A DNA stretch of 64,000 nt from Cystobacter ferrugineus (GTDB taxonomy: Bacteria; Myxococcota; Myxococcia; Myxococcales; Myxococcaceae). Every line of letters starts with the position of its first letter. Positions within the stretch are counted from its first letter, which is position 1. Positions 36,313 through 45,173 of the stretch are shown piece by piece. Location of the stretch: assembly GCF_001887355.1 (NCBI RefSeq), contig NZ_MPIN01000003.1:912638-976637 (forward strand). The letters run 5' to 3'. The notes under the pieces are model-generated. The model did not search any database. It worked only from the letters and a program-made list of their open reading frames with translations, and was not told where the DNA came from. A program made the position numbers and the translations under genes.

Positions 36313-36326
36313 CGCAACCGGTTGCG
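36313..36326. promoter_or_regulatory. 14-bp perfect palindrome between GST and HxlR genes
   Basis: cgcaaccggttgcg in the 105-nt divergent gap, 42 nt from the GST start and 51 nt from the HxlR start. HxlR regulators are dimers that bind palindromes near their own gene, so this is the probable operator. Confidence 0.55.
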
Positions 36327-36376
36327 TTCTAGGGAAACCGCTCCTATTTTGCAAGCAGTCCTCGGGAGTCCATTCC

Positions 36377-36916
36377 ATGGAAGGCGCGCGCCGCTCGGGC
36401 TGCCCCATCAATCTGACGCTGGAAGTGCTTGGAGATCGCTGGAGCCTGATCGTCATCCGCGACGTCATGTTCGGCAACCGGCGGCATTTCCGGGAGCTGC
36501 TCAACCAGTCCGAGGAGGGCATCGCCTCCAACATCCTGGCCGCGCGCCTCAAGCATCTGCTCGAGGAGGGTCTGCTGTCCAAGCGCGATGACCCCACCCA
36601 CCGGCAGAAGGCCATCTACAGCCTCACCGAGCCCTCCATCCAGCTCGTACCGTTGCTCGCCCAGATGGGGGCCTGGGGGGTGCGCCACACTCCCGTCACC
36701 GAGGAACTGGCGATCCGCGCGCGGCTGTTGGCGGAAGGCGGCCCTCCCCTGTGGGAGGCCTTCATGGCGGAACTCCGGGCCCTGCACCTCGGCGCGCCCG
36801 CTCCCTCGCGGTCGGTGATCGCGGAACTCCAAGCCGCGTTCGAGAAGGTCCGCTCCAGGAAGACCGAGGCACGCCCGGGCAGGAGCCGCAAGCCGAGCGC
36901 ATCCCACCCGCCATGA
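36377..36916 (+). CDS. HxlR-family transcriptional regulator
   Basis: 179 residues with the HxlR winged helix (CPINLTLEVLGDRWSLIVIRD, HFRELLNQSEEGIASNILAA, YSLTEPSIQLVPLL). The conserved N-terminal Cys (SGCPIN) is often redox- or electrophile-sensing in this family. A ~55-residue basic tail (KVRSRKTEARPGRSRKPSAS) is longer than usual. It overlaps the aminoglycoside adenylyltransferase gene by 4 nt (ATGA), and is divergent from GST. Confidence 0.9.
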   Translation: MEGARRSGCPINLTLEVLGDRWSLIVIRDVMFGNRRHFRELLNQSEEGIASNILAARLKHLLEEGLLSKRDDPTHRQKAIYSLTEPSIQLVPLLAQMGAWGVRHTPVTEELAIRARLLAEGGPPLWEAFMAELRALHLGAPAPSRSVIAELQAAFEKVRSRKTEARPGRSRKPSASHPP

Positions 36917-37743
36917 CCACCTCGCCACCCGCCGAAATCGCCGCGCAACTGGCCAGCGCCCGCGCGGTACTCGAACGCCACCTGGGCGCCAATCTGCGGG
37001 CCCTTCACCTGTTCGGCTCGGCCGTCGAGGGTGGGCTCGGGCCGCACAGCGACATCGATCTGCTGGTGACCGTGAGCGCGCCGCTGGCCGAGCCCGTCCG
37101 CCTCGCGCTGATGACCGACCTGCTGGCGGTCTCGGCCTGGCCGGCCTCCGGCGCGCTCCGTCCACTCGAAGTCACCGTCGTGGTGCGGGACGCGGTGGTG
37201 CCCTGGCGCTACCCGCCGCCGCGCGAACTGCAGTTCGGCGAGTGGCTGCGCGAAGAACTGCGGCACGGCCATGCCGAGCCCGCCGTCGTCGATCACGACC
37301 TGGCGATCCTGCTGACCAAGGTGCGGCTGCACGGCGTGAGCCTGGCGGGGACGCCGGCCGCCGAGCTGTTCGAGCCGGTGCCCCGGGCCGATCTGACAAG
37401 GGCGCTGCACGACACCGTCGCCCAATGGAACGAGCCGGCGGACTGGCAGGGGGACGAGCGCAATGTGGTGCTGGCCCTGGCGCGTATCTGGTTCAGCCTG
37501 GCCACCGGAGGGATCGCGCCCAAGGACGTCGCCGCCCAATGGGCCCTGGAGCGCCTGCCAGCCGAGCACAGGCCGGTCCTGGCCACGGCACGGGCGGCGT
37601 ACCAGGGGCGGGCCGAGGACGACCTGGCCGGGCGCGTCACGCAGGTCGACGCGTTCGTGCGCCACACCCGAGCCGTGATCGAGGGCCTTCGCCCGGCGCA
37701 GCCTTTCACCGGCGGCGCCCGCGGTCCGGGAGACGCTCGGTAG
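36913..37743 (+). CDS. AadA-type aminoglycoside nucleotidyltransferase
   Basis: 276 residues. Nucleotidyltransferase motif GSAVEGGLGPHSDIDLLV (G-S...D-x-D) at about 35-52, followed by the helical DUF4111 C-terminal domain (LEVTVVVRD, LRPLEV, QWNEPADWQGDERNVVLALARIWFS, YQGRAEDDLAGRVTQVDAFV) as in ANT(3'')-type AadA proteins. These adenylylate streptomycin/spectinomycin. It is probably chromosomal, with no integron features nearby. Co-transcribed with the HxlR regulator, so possibly inducible. Confidence 0.9.
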   Translation: MTTSPPAEIAAQLASARAVLERHLGANLRALHLFGSAVEGGLGPHSDIDLLVTVSAPLAEPVRLALMTDLLAVSAWPASGALRPLEVTVVVRDAVVPWRYPPPRELQFGEWLREELRHGHAEPAVVDHDLAILLTKVRLHGVSLAGTPAAELFEPVPRADLTRALHDTVAQWNEPADWQGDERNVVLALARIWFSLATGGIAPKDVAAQWALERLPAEHRPVLATARAAYQGRAEDDLAGRVTQVDAFVRHTRAVIEGLRPAQPFTGGARGPGDAR

Positions 37744-37822
37744 GCTCACGTTCAAGGCTCCCTCCACCGCATGTGGCCCCGAGGGAAGAAATCACCCCCA
37801 GGGCCGGGCACTGCTTCACACA

Positions 37823-38680
37823 TCAGGGCTCGAGGGTGGCCGTGATGGACACGCCGCTGTAGGCCGCGTGGCCGTGCATCATCACGTAGTAGGTGCCCGG
37901 GCTGATGACGTAGGTGGCACACGACTCCGTGGTGCCGCCATTGTTGGACTTGTTCTCGTAGGTGGACGTGGTCGGCTGGACATCCCGGCTGACATACACG
38001 TCCGAGTCCCCAGTGCCGCCAGTGGTCCGCACGGTCAGGAAGTTCTGGCCGGACGGCACGGTGACGCGCCAGTAGCGCACCGAGTCCTTCGCCCCGGACA
38101 GTCCGGACACCGTCTGGCCGAGCGTCAGCACACCCGTGGGGGGATTGGGATTCCCGCCGCCGGTGACGTAGTTGCCGCGCAGGGTCGCGTTGTTGAGTGT
38201 CTGGGACGAACCCGCGTTGTAGACGCGCACGTGCCAGGTGCCAGCCGCGGGCGAGTTGACGGTGCACGACTGGTTGTTGTTGCTGGGGCTGCCCAGCGTG
38301 CCCTTGCAATCATAGGACGACAGCGTGGGCACGGCTTCGTGCTTCACGTACAGGTGGGCGGTGCTCCCGGAGCCGCCGTAGGTGTTGAAGGTGACGCTGG
38401 CGGCCCCCGACGGGACGTAGAGCGTGTAGTCGCAGGAGAAGTCCCCCGGCGGCGCGCTCACGCCGTACGTGGGCGAGTTGTTGGTGAGCGGGCTGGTGGA
38501 CGTGCACCCCGCCAGGGTGTAGGTGTCCGTGATGCTCACGCTCGCCACCGGGGCTTGTTCGACGGCCTCGGGGGTGGGATCCGCTGCCGCCTCCGAGCCC
38601 TGTTCCAGCTCCGCGCCACAGCCCGTCAGGACACACGTCAGCCACGCCGCGGCCAAAGCCTTCCATGCAAGACGTTTCAA
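37823..38680 (-). CDS. lipoprotein with two PPC domains
   Basis: 285 residues. Lipoprotein signal peptide (Cys in CVLTGC), Glu/Pro-rich linker, then two bacterial pre-peptidase C-terminal-like domains (about 55-160: DYTLYVPSGAASVTFNTYGG, PAAGTWHVRVYNAG; about 185-285: RYWRVTVPSGQNFLTVRTTG, SPGTYYVMMHGHAAYSGVSI). No catalytic domain is attached; PPC domains normally follow secreted proteases. Possibly a surface adhesion or substrate-binding protein. Confidence 0.82.
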   Translation of the reverse strand: MKRLAWKALAAAWLTCVLTGCGAELEQGSEAAADPTPEAVEQAPVASVSITDTYTLAGCTSTSPLTNNSPTYGVSAPPGDFSCDYTLYVPSGAASVTFNTYGGSGSTAHLYVKHEAVPTLSSYDCKGTLGSPSNNNQSCTVNSPAAGTWHVRVYNAGSSQTLNNATLRGNYVTGGGNPNPPTGVLTLGQTVSGLSGAKDSVRYWRVTVPSGQNFLTVRTTGGTGDSDVYVSRDVQPTTSTYENKSNNGGTTESCATYVISPGTYYVMMHGHAAYSGVSITATLEP

Positions 38681-38837
38681 GGTGTTCCTCGTTTTGTGAG
38701 AATGCGCTTCACCCGGGGCGGCGAAAGCCTGTCGTCACCGGCCGCTGGGTGATGCGAAAACTATCAAGCGTGTCTGACATTCCGGCTGGGGCCGGCACCG
38801 CGCGGCGGGTACGGGTGCAAGATAGCGGACGTGCGGC

Positions 38838-40724
38838 TCACTTCATGGGGGCAAGGGCGGTCACCCAGAACTCGCGGGGGGTGGCCGCCTCCGGGCCTCG
38901 CAGGATGCGGTCGCGGATACGGGCCTCGGAGATCCACACCCGGCCATCCGTGGCCACGGTGAGGTTGACCGGTGATTCGAGACCGGAGACAAGCACCTCC
39001 AGGGGCCTTGGTCCTCGCGCCGACCCGAGCACGTCGATGCGGAGCAGGCGCCCGTCACCGCTGTTCAAGGCTCCCTCCACCAACAGCAGCCGCCCATCGG
39101 GAGCGAAGTACATCCCATCCGGGTTCTCCAGACGGCGCGGCAACTCCAGCTCGGTCACCGAGGGTGACGTTCCCGCCGCGCCGGGGCGGACGAGGAAGAG
39201 ACGCCCAGGCCCATAGGTGTTGATGGCGAGCGTGCGCCCGTCCGGAGCCAGCGCGATGCCCGCGGGTCCGACGGCGGCCATCCCCGCTCCCTTCGCCTGG
39301 AGACGTGGATCGGACACGTAGGTCTCCAGCCGCTCGGCGCCTGGAGGGAGATACAGGACCGAGGCACGCACGCTGTCCGTCACGTACACGCCGCCGTCCG
39401 GCGCGACGACGATGTCGTTCCCCAGGCCACCCTCCGGGACATGGACGAGCCGCCGCACCTCGCCGGTGCGCACGTCGAGCGCGAAGAGACGGGAGGTCCG
39501 CTGTCCCGGGATACCACCCGGACGCAGCAGGTTCATGGCATCGGGCGACGTCCCCCACAGCAACCCGCGTGGCGCATCCAGCCGGAGGCTCGTCACGGTG
39601 AAGACCTCGTCCGAGCCAGGAAACAGCACCGTCCAGGCTCCGTCCGGAGTCCGGCGCAGGACCCGGCCATTGGAGACCAGGCCGACGAAGAGCGTCCCGT
39701 CCGCCGTATGGGCAATGCCATTGGGGTACGTCAATCCCCCTGGCAGGGGAATACGCTCCCGGCGAGCAGTCGGCCCCGGCTCCAGCGGCGCGACGGCGAT
39801 CTGGAAGCGCTCGGGCGCCTCTCCCTTCCTCGCACCGAACAGTCGGGCGAACTGGGACTCGACGTAGAGAACGCGCCCGTCCACCACGACGCCGCTCGTC
39901 GGCTCGGCCTTCGACTCCACCAGCGTCTCGAGCGTGGCCCGCGACCCCTCCACGGTGATGCGGGTGACGCGGCCACCGCCCGCTGGCAGCCCGTTCTCGA
40001 AGACCAGGAGCCGGCCGGGCCCGATGGAACGGAGCGCATCCGCTCCCACGAGCGGCCGTGGCAGGACCAGGACCTCGGGGCTGCCGGGGCGCCCATCCGC
40101 CTGGATGGGGACGCGAATGAGCCGTCCGTCGGCGAAGGTGTTCAGGTAGAGCGCCCGGCCGTCCGGCTCCAACGCCACGCCGTTTCCGTTGGCGGGAGCC
40201 CCTCCGAGCAGGGGGTGCCGGACCCACTCCTCGAAGCGTGAGGTCTTCGGGTCGAACCGCAGGATTCGCGGGTTCGGCGTGTCGGTGACGTACAGCCGTC
40301 CCGCGGCATCCCGGACCAGGTCATTGCAGTAACCGCCGCCGGGCAGTTCCCACCGGCCTCGCGAGGCGCCAGAGGCCCGATCGAAGGCCAGGAGCGCCGA
40401 GGGATTCACGGGAGTCCTCGCGACACCGAGATCTCCCGTGCAGGCCCAGAGCACGCCGTCGTCCACCAGCAGGCCCTGCACCGACATGAGCCCGTTCGCG
40501 CCAGCCGGGATGAAGGGCTCGGCCGCCGAAGCGCCAGGGCGCACCCGGACGATGGTGCTCCCGGTCGCGCTACCGACGTACAGCGTGCCATCCGCCGCCG
40601 CGGCGATGCCCTCGGGGAAGAAACGGTCCGGGAGTGCCACCCGCCCCGCCGGAGCCCCGAGTACACCCGGGGCCACGAGGAGGAGGCTCGCGGTCAAGAC
40701 ACGCAGAAAGTGCAAGGAACTCAT
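38838..40724 (-). CDS. exported double-propeller SMP-30/gluconolactonase-like protein
   Basis: 628 residues with a Sec signal peptide (VLTASLLLVAPGVLGAPAG). Two similar ~300-residue halves follow (PEGIAAAADGTLYVGSATGS / PNGIAHTADGTLFVGLVSNG; CNDLVRDAAGRLYVTD / GNDIVVAPDGGVYVTD), each a probable six-bladed SMP-30/NHL propeller. The double length is unusual for a family of ~300 residues. It may be a lactonase or a binding scaffold; metal ligands were not assigned. ATG 40724 immediately precedes the signal peptide. Confidence 0.8.
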   Translation of the reverse strand: MSSLHFLRVLTASLLLVAPGVLGAPAGRVALPDRFFPEGIAAAADGTLYVGSATGSTIVRVRPGASAAEPFIPAGANGLMSVQGLLVDDGVLWACTGDLGVARTPVNPSALLAFDRASGASRGRWELPGGGYCNDLVRDAAGRLYVTDTPNPRILRFDPKTSRFEEWVRHPLLGGAPANGNGVALEPDGRALYLNTFADGRLIRVPIQADGRPGSPEVLVLPRPLVGADALRSIGPGRLLVFENGLPAGGGRVTRITVEGSRATLETLVESKAEPTSGVVVDGRVLYVESQFARLFGARKGEAPERFQIAVAPLEPGPTARRERIPLPGGLTYPNGIAHTADGTLFVGLVSNGRVLRRTPDGAWTVLFPGSDEVFTVTSLRLDAPRGLLWGTSPDAMNLLRPGGIPGQRTSRLFALDVRTGEVRRLVHVPEGGLGNDIVVAPDGGVYVTDSVRASVLYLPPGAERLETYVSDPRLQAKGAGMAAVGPAGIALAPDGRTLAINTYGPGRLFLVRPGAAGTSPSVTELELPRRLENPDGMYFAPDGRLLLVEGALNSGDGRLLRIDVLGSARGPRPLEVLVSGLESPVNLTVATDGRVWISEARIRDRILRGPEAATPREFWVTALAPMK

Positions 40725-40750
40725 GATGTCGGATCCTTTGGGAGACGTGC

Positions 40751-41557
40751 TCAGCGCGCGGGAGCCGCGAGCCACGGACGGTGACCGGCAATGGCGTACC
40801 CGCCATCGACCAGGAGGTTCTGAGCGGTGACGAAGCGCGCCGCGTCGGAGCACAACCAGACCGCGACGTCCGCCACCTCCGCTGGAGTCCCGAGCCGGCG
40901 AGCGGGCGTGTTCTCGATGAAGGGCCGCCGCGCGGGCTCGTCGATGAGGCGGTGGAGCATGGGCGTGTCGATGATGCCAGGGTTGACGTTGTTGACGCGC
41001 ACGCCCTTGTCCGCCACCTCCAGCGCCACCGCGCGAATCATCCCATCCAGCGCCGCCTTGCTCGCCGCGTAGATGGAGCTCCCGGGCAGGGCTCCATGTG
41101 CCAGCCACGAGGAGTTGTTGACGATGGCCCCTCCCCTGCCCGAGCGCAGCATGGCCTCCACCTGGTACTTCATGCACAGCCAGACGCCCCGCACGTTGAT
41201 GCCGAAAGTGTGATCGAAATCCTCGGGCTTCAATTCATGGATGGGGGCGAAGGCGCCCTCCACTCCCGCGTTGTTGAAGGCCGCGTCGAGCCGGTCGAAT
41301 CGCTCGAGTGTCGTCCGCACGAGCCGCTGCACGTCCTCCACCTTCGCGACGTCCGTGGGAACGGCGAGCGCCCGGCCTCCCGCGGCCTCCACCTCGGCGG
41401 CGACCGCATCGAGTTCCGCGCTCCTCCGCCCCGCGAGGACGACCGAGGCCCCCTCGCGAGCGAAGGCCACCGCCGCCGCCCGTCCCATGCCGCTTCCCGC
41501 TCCAGTGACGAGTGCCACCTTTCCCTGGAATGCCCCGGAAACCTTTCCATCCGCCAT
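40751..41557 (-). CDS. short-chain dehydrogenase/reductase
   Basis: 268-residue classical SDR: TGAGSGMGRAAA nucleotide-binding turn, LAGRRSAEL, NNAG, catalytic Ser in VNNSSWLAHG and Tyr/Lys in YAASK, and the C-terminal NPGIIDTPML and VDGGYAIAG. The cofactor is probably NAD (Arg-rich turn after beta-2 is modest); substrate unknown. Divergent from a LysR regulator (172 nt), which probably controls it. Confidence 0.92.
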   Translation of the reverse strand: MADGKVSGAFQGKVALVTGAGSGMGRAAAVAFAREGASVVLAGRRSAELDAVAAEVEAAGGRALAVPTDVAKVEDVQRLVRTTLERFDRLDAAFNNAGVEGAFAPIHELKPEDFDHTFGINVRGVWLCMKYQVEAMLRSGRGGAIVNNSSWLAHGALPGSSIYAASKAALDGMIRAVALEVADKGVRVNNVNPGIIDTPMLHRLIDEPARRPFIENTPARRLGTPAEVADVAVWLCSDAARFVTAQNLLVDGGYAIAGHRPWLAAPAR

Positions 41558-41729
41558 CTTCTTCGCTCCTGTCAGACGTGGGGCCGCCCGAGGCCCGGAT
41601 GGCCTCCGCGTCCCTGCTCGTGACGAGGCTGAAGTAGCCCACCCTCCGTGCCTCATCATCGGAGGTGGACGCACTAGACTCGTGCACGGCGTGCAACAAT
41701 CGGAGGAACACGGCGTGGAACGTTCGGAG

Positions 41730-42659
41730 ATGCGGGACAGGCTCGAGGAGATGCTCAGCTTCGCCGCGGTGGCGCGGACCCTGAGCTTCGCGGACGCCGC
41801 GCGAGAACTGGGCATCAATGCATCGACGCTGAGCCGGCGCATCGCCCGCCTGGAGCGTGCGCTGGGCACCGCGCTCCTGCGGCGCACCACCCGCCGTGTC
41901 TCGCTCACGGAGGCCGGAGCGCTGTACCTCGAGCGGTGCACCGACGTGCTCACCCGCGTCGAGGAGGCGGACGCCCTCGTCTCCGGGCTGGGAGGCGCTC
42001 CCCGAGGCCGGCTGCGCGTGGCCCTCCCCAACCTCTTCGGACAACTTCAGGTCGCGCCCCTGCTCCCGGAGTTCATGCATCGCCATCCGGGCATCGAGCT
42101 GGAGCTCTCGTTCATGGACCGCTACGTCGACCTCGTCCACGAGGGCTTCGACGTCGCCATCCGCATTGGCACCCTGACGGACTCCAGCCTCGTGGCCCGC
42201 CGCCTCGCCACCAACCGGCGTGTCCTCTGCGCCGCCCCCAGGTATCTCCGGGGACGCCGGCCGCTCACGAAGCCAGAGGACCTGGCCCACCAGGCCTGCC
42301 TGCACTTCAGCTTCTTCGCGGACGGGGAGACCTGGACCCTGCGGCGAGGCGAGGAACGGGTGGCGGTGCGGGTGCGCCCGGTGCTCCGCTCGGACAATGC
42401 CGAGGCACTGCGGCTCGCGGCGGTCGGGGGCTGCGGCATCGCCGCCCTGGCGACCTTCCTGGTCGGTGAGGATCTGCACGCTGGCCGGCTCGTCCGGTTG
42501 CTCGACGGCTGGTCGGTGCCAGATGCCGGAGTCTTCGCCGTCCATCCTCCGGGCCGTCTGGTGCCCTCGAAGGTGCGCGCCTTCGTCTCCTTTCTCGCCG
42601 AGCGCTTCGCGGGAACACCCCCATGGGAACGGGCCATCACCCAGGCACGGCTGGGGTAG
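41730..42659 (+). CDS. LysR-family transcriptional regulator (partner of the SDR)
   Basis: 309 residues. HTH at about 15-45 (RTLSFADAARELGINASTLS then RRIARLERALG), linker helix, and the substrate-binding-like effector domain (GRLRVALPNLFGQLQVAPLL, FDVAIRIGTL, GCGIAALATFLV). The A-D-L type with R-x-x-P/G and 'V-A-R-R-L-A' strands belongs to the AaeR/DsdC-like branch. GTG at 41715 is an alternative start. Divergent from the SDR gene. Confidence 0.92.
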   Translation: MRDRLEEMLSFAAVARTLSFADAARELGINASTLSRRIARLERALGTALLRRTTRRVSLTEAGALYLERCTDVLTRVEEADALVSGLGGAPRGRLRVALPNLFGQLQVAPLLPEFMHRHPGIELELSFMDRYVDLVHEGFDVAIRIGTLTDSSLVARRLATNRRVLCAAPRYLRGRRPLTKPEDLAHQACLHFSFFADGETWTLRRGEERVAVRVRPVLRSDNAEALRLAAVGGCGIAALATFLVGEDLHAGRLVRLLDGWSVPDAGVFAVHPPGRLVPSKVRAFVSFLAERFAGTPPWERAITQARLG

Positions 42660-42721
42660 GCCCATGGATTGGATGTTCCCTTGTAATCTGCCGGTATGTT
42701 TCTCCTCGGCGGATCGCTACC

Positions 42722-43633
42722 GTGAACCAACTCCTGGCCATGCGCGCCTTCGTGCGCGTCGTCGAGACCGGCTCGTTCAGCCGCGCGGCCGACCAGCTGG
42801 CCCAGCCGCGCTCGACGATCAGCAAGCTGGTCACCGATCTCGAAAAGCATCTCGGCATCAAGCTGATGCATCGCACCACCCGCACGCTCGCCGTCACCTC
42901 GGACGGACTGGAGTACTACCGCCGCGCCGAGCGCCTGATCTCCGAACTCGACGCCATGGACCACGCGGTGCGCCGCAGGAAGCTCAAGCCCAGCGGCCAC
43001 CTGCGCGTCGATGCGCCGGCCACCTTCGCCACCACGCTGCTGATCCCGGCCCTGGCTGACTTTCACCGCGAGTATCCCGACATCACGATCGCGCTGGGCA
43101 TCAGCGACCGCACCATCAACATCGTGGGCGAAGGGGTGGACTGCGCGCTGCGCGCCGGCGGGATGGGCGACATGGCCATGGTCGGGCGCACGCTCACCGC
43201 GCTGCGGTACGTCACCTGTGCGTCGCCCGCCTATCTGCAACGCATGGGCACGCCGGCCACGCCGCGCGAGCTCGAACGCCACCACCTGCGGGCCGGTTAC
43301 TTCTTCGCCGCCACCGGCAAGGCCGATCCGTTGATCTTCGAGAAAGGCGCCGAACGCCACGACATCGTCGCCGCCGAGTTCTCGACCAACGAAGGCAACG
43401 GCCTGCTCGCGCTGATGCTGGCGGGTCTGGGCATCGGCCAGCACCTGCGGCGCTGTGTCCAGCCCTATCTGGATTCGGGTGAACTGGTGCCGCTGCTGGA
43501 AGACTGGTCGCGCCCGCCGCTGCCGCTCCATGTCATCTATCCACCCAACCGGCATCAGAATGCCCGGTTGAAGGTCTTCGTCGATTGGGTCAGGCAGACC
43601 TTCGGCGACGCGGCGCCCGCGGTCGACCAGTAG
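42722..43633 (+). CDS. LysR-family transcriptional regulator (next to RidA)
   Basis: 303 residues: HTH (RVVETGSFSRAADQLAQPRS), linker, effector domain (GHLRVDAPATFATTLLIPAL, GVDCALRAGGMGDM, LAGLGIGQHL). The style is close to regulators common in xanthomonads and burkholderias, and codon choice looks different from the preceding LysR gene; possible acquisition together with the convergent RidA gene. GTG start at 42722. Confidence 0.9.
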   Translation: MNQLLAMRAFVRVVETGSFSRAADQLAQPRSTISKLVTDLEKHLGIKLMHRTTRTLAVTSDGLEYYRRAERLISELDAMDHAVRRRKLKPSGHLRVDAPATFATTLLIPALADFHREYPDITIALGISDRTINIVGEGVDCALRAGGMGDMAMVGRTLTALRYVTCASPAYLQRMGTPATPRELERHHLRAGYFFAATGKADPLIFEKGAERHDIVAAEFSTNEGNGLLALMLAGLGIGQHLRRCVQPYLDSGELVPLLEDWSRPPLPLHVIYPPNRHQNARLKVFVDWVRQTFGDAAPAVDQ

Positions 43634-43685
43634 CGTAGCGGCGGCTGCGACGCAGGTGCGCCAACCCCGCTTCAGGCCCCTCGCG

Positions 43686-44084
43686 TCAGGGCACGATGGC
43701 CGTCACGCGGATCTCGACCCGCATCGTAGGATCGCCCAGCGCCGCGACGCCGAGCGAGGTCCAGATGGGCGCGTGATTGGGCATGTAGTGGCGAAACAGC
43801 CTGACCATGGTCTCGTTGACCTCGGGCGGAAAGCCGATGTGATACGAGTTCACGTGCACCACGTGCTCCCAGCCCGCCCCCGCGGTCGCCAGCGTGCGAC
43901 CCACGTTGCGAAACGCCTGGGCGATCTCCTCGGTGAGCGACTCGGGGAATTCCCAGTCGTCGTTCCAGCCGCCCTGGCCCGAGGTCTCGACGCGATTGCC
44001 GATCTTCAGCGCCTGGGAGTAATGCATGCCATCGAGCTGGCGGTCCCCATAGCCGGGGGTGACGAAAAATTCGGGCTTGTTCAT
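43686..44084 (-). CDS. RidA-family protein
   Basis: 132 residues of the RidA/YjgF fold (enamine/imine deaminase type). The motifs HYSQALKIGNRVETSGQGGW, EEIAQAFRNVGRTLATAGAG, WEHVVHVNSYHIG and TMRVEIRVTAIVP are visible. The Arg normally binding the substrate carboxylate is in the MRVEIRVTA strand. The first Met of MNKPEFF is taken as start. Convergent with the LysR gene. May detoxify reactive imines or act as a regulator target. Confidence 0.9.
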   Translation of the reverse strand: MNKPEFFVTPGYGDRQLDGMHYSQALKIGNRVETSGQGGWNDDWEFPESLTEEIAQAFRNVGRTLATAGAGWEHVVHVNSYHIGFPPEVNETMVRLFRHYMPNHAPIWTSLGVAALGDPTMRVEIRVTAIVP

Positions 44085-44240
44085 GGTGCTCCTGGGCTCT
44101 GCATGAGAGGGGTCGATGCTAAAGAACCGCACACCCGGGAAACAGCCCGCATTCCGGCCATGACCATCCATACCCATGGACAATCCACATGGCTTTAGGC
44201 ACCGTCCCTGGGGGAACGCTGGGTAGACACGTCGCCTTGC

Positions 44241-45173
44241 TCAGCCCCGCGGCGGCGGGCCCGAGGGGCCTGTCTCCGGGGCCGATTCCTTCCAGACGGT
44301 GTTCGGCTCGGGGAGCGCGAACCCCTCGAAGGTCACCGCGAGACTGTCCTCCAGGGCCTGGAGGCTGTACCACCAGCCCACCGGGAGCAGCAGCAGCTCG
44401 CCGGCCACCAACTCCACCGTCAGGCGGAGTGCGGGCGCGGGAGGCGCAGCTCCCTCCGCCGCGGTGCTGCCCTCCTCCGGGTCTTGCGTGATGCGATGGA
44501 GCTCGAACGAGGGGACGAGCTCCAGGACACACCGTCCCGAGACCTGACAGCGCAACAGGTTCTTCCGCAGCGGGCGAAGGGCCAGCTCCGCCCCCGCGGG
44601 CTCGAGGCAGAGCCGCGGCGCACTGACCCGAAGGTCCGCGGCGGCGTATCCGCCAGGCGGGTGGAGCTCTTCCAGCAACGACCTCCACTCCTCGCGCTCC
44701 AGCAAGGGAGCGTGGAGGACCGCTCCCTCTCGAGCCAGTGCCCCCCTCTCTTCGCCGAGCCGCTCGGAGATCCGGGCCAGCGTCCACCCACCGAGAGCCG
44801 CCCACTTCGTGAGCGCACCCTGGACCACCACCGGCCGATTGCGAAAGTAGTAGCGCTCGAAGAACGCGTCCGCGGGCAGTTGCGCGTGGCGCTCCACCTG
44901 CTGGTGCGCGCCGGACTGCCGGTAGAACTCGGCATAGACGTCCAGGAGCGTCTCCATCTTCCGCTGCAGATGCGCCACTCGCACGGCGCCCTGGAAGTGG
45001 GGATCCCGCGTCTCGGCCAGCAGGGCCGCTCGGGCAAGCTCCGCGTCCACTCCAGACTTCACCAACACCCGCACCAGGTCCTCCGCCTCGACGCCGAGCA
45101 GGAGGTTCTCGACGAGCCACTCCCTCCACTCAGCCGAGAGCGAGGGAGGGCTACCGCCCGGGTCCGCGCTCAT
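44241..45173 (-). CDS. cupin/JmjC-type protein A, degenerate active site
   Basis: 310 residues. Paralogue of the three genes upstream on this strand, with the same N-terminal helical domain (about 12-90) and Cupin_8/JmjC core. All iron ligands are lost: the H-x-D site (HHD in paralogues) reads R200-P-L202 and the distal His is Tyr269 (GWWYS). It also lacks ~46 internal residues present in the others. The fold-defining strands PSFELHRIT and LLLPVGWW and the terminal P-E-P-N-T-x-W remain, so the fold is probably kept. Likely a non-catalytic partner of protein B, with which it overlaps by 4 nt. See findings. Confidence 0.8.
   Translation of the reverse strand: MSADPGGSPPSLSAEWREWLVENLLLGVEAEDLVRVLVKSGVDAELARAALLAETRDPHFQGAVRVAHLQRKMETLLDVYAEFYRQSGAHQQVERHAQLPADAFFERYYFRNRPVVVQGALTKWAALGGWTLARISERLGEERGALAREGAVLHAPLLEREEWRSLLEELHPPGGYAAADLRVSAPRLCLEPAGAELALRPLRKNLLRCQVSGRCVLELVPSFELHRITQDPEEGSTAAEGAAPPAPALRLTVELVAGELLLLPVGWWYSLQALEDSLAVTFEGFALPEPNTVWKESAPETGPSGPPPRG

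Noticed and set aside
35729..36376. N-terminal extension of the HxlR gene
   Set aside because: It overlaps the GST gene antisense and encodes no HxlR-type sequence; ATG 36377 gives a standard protein.
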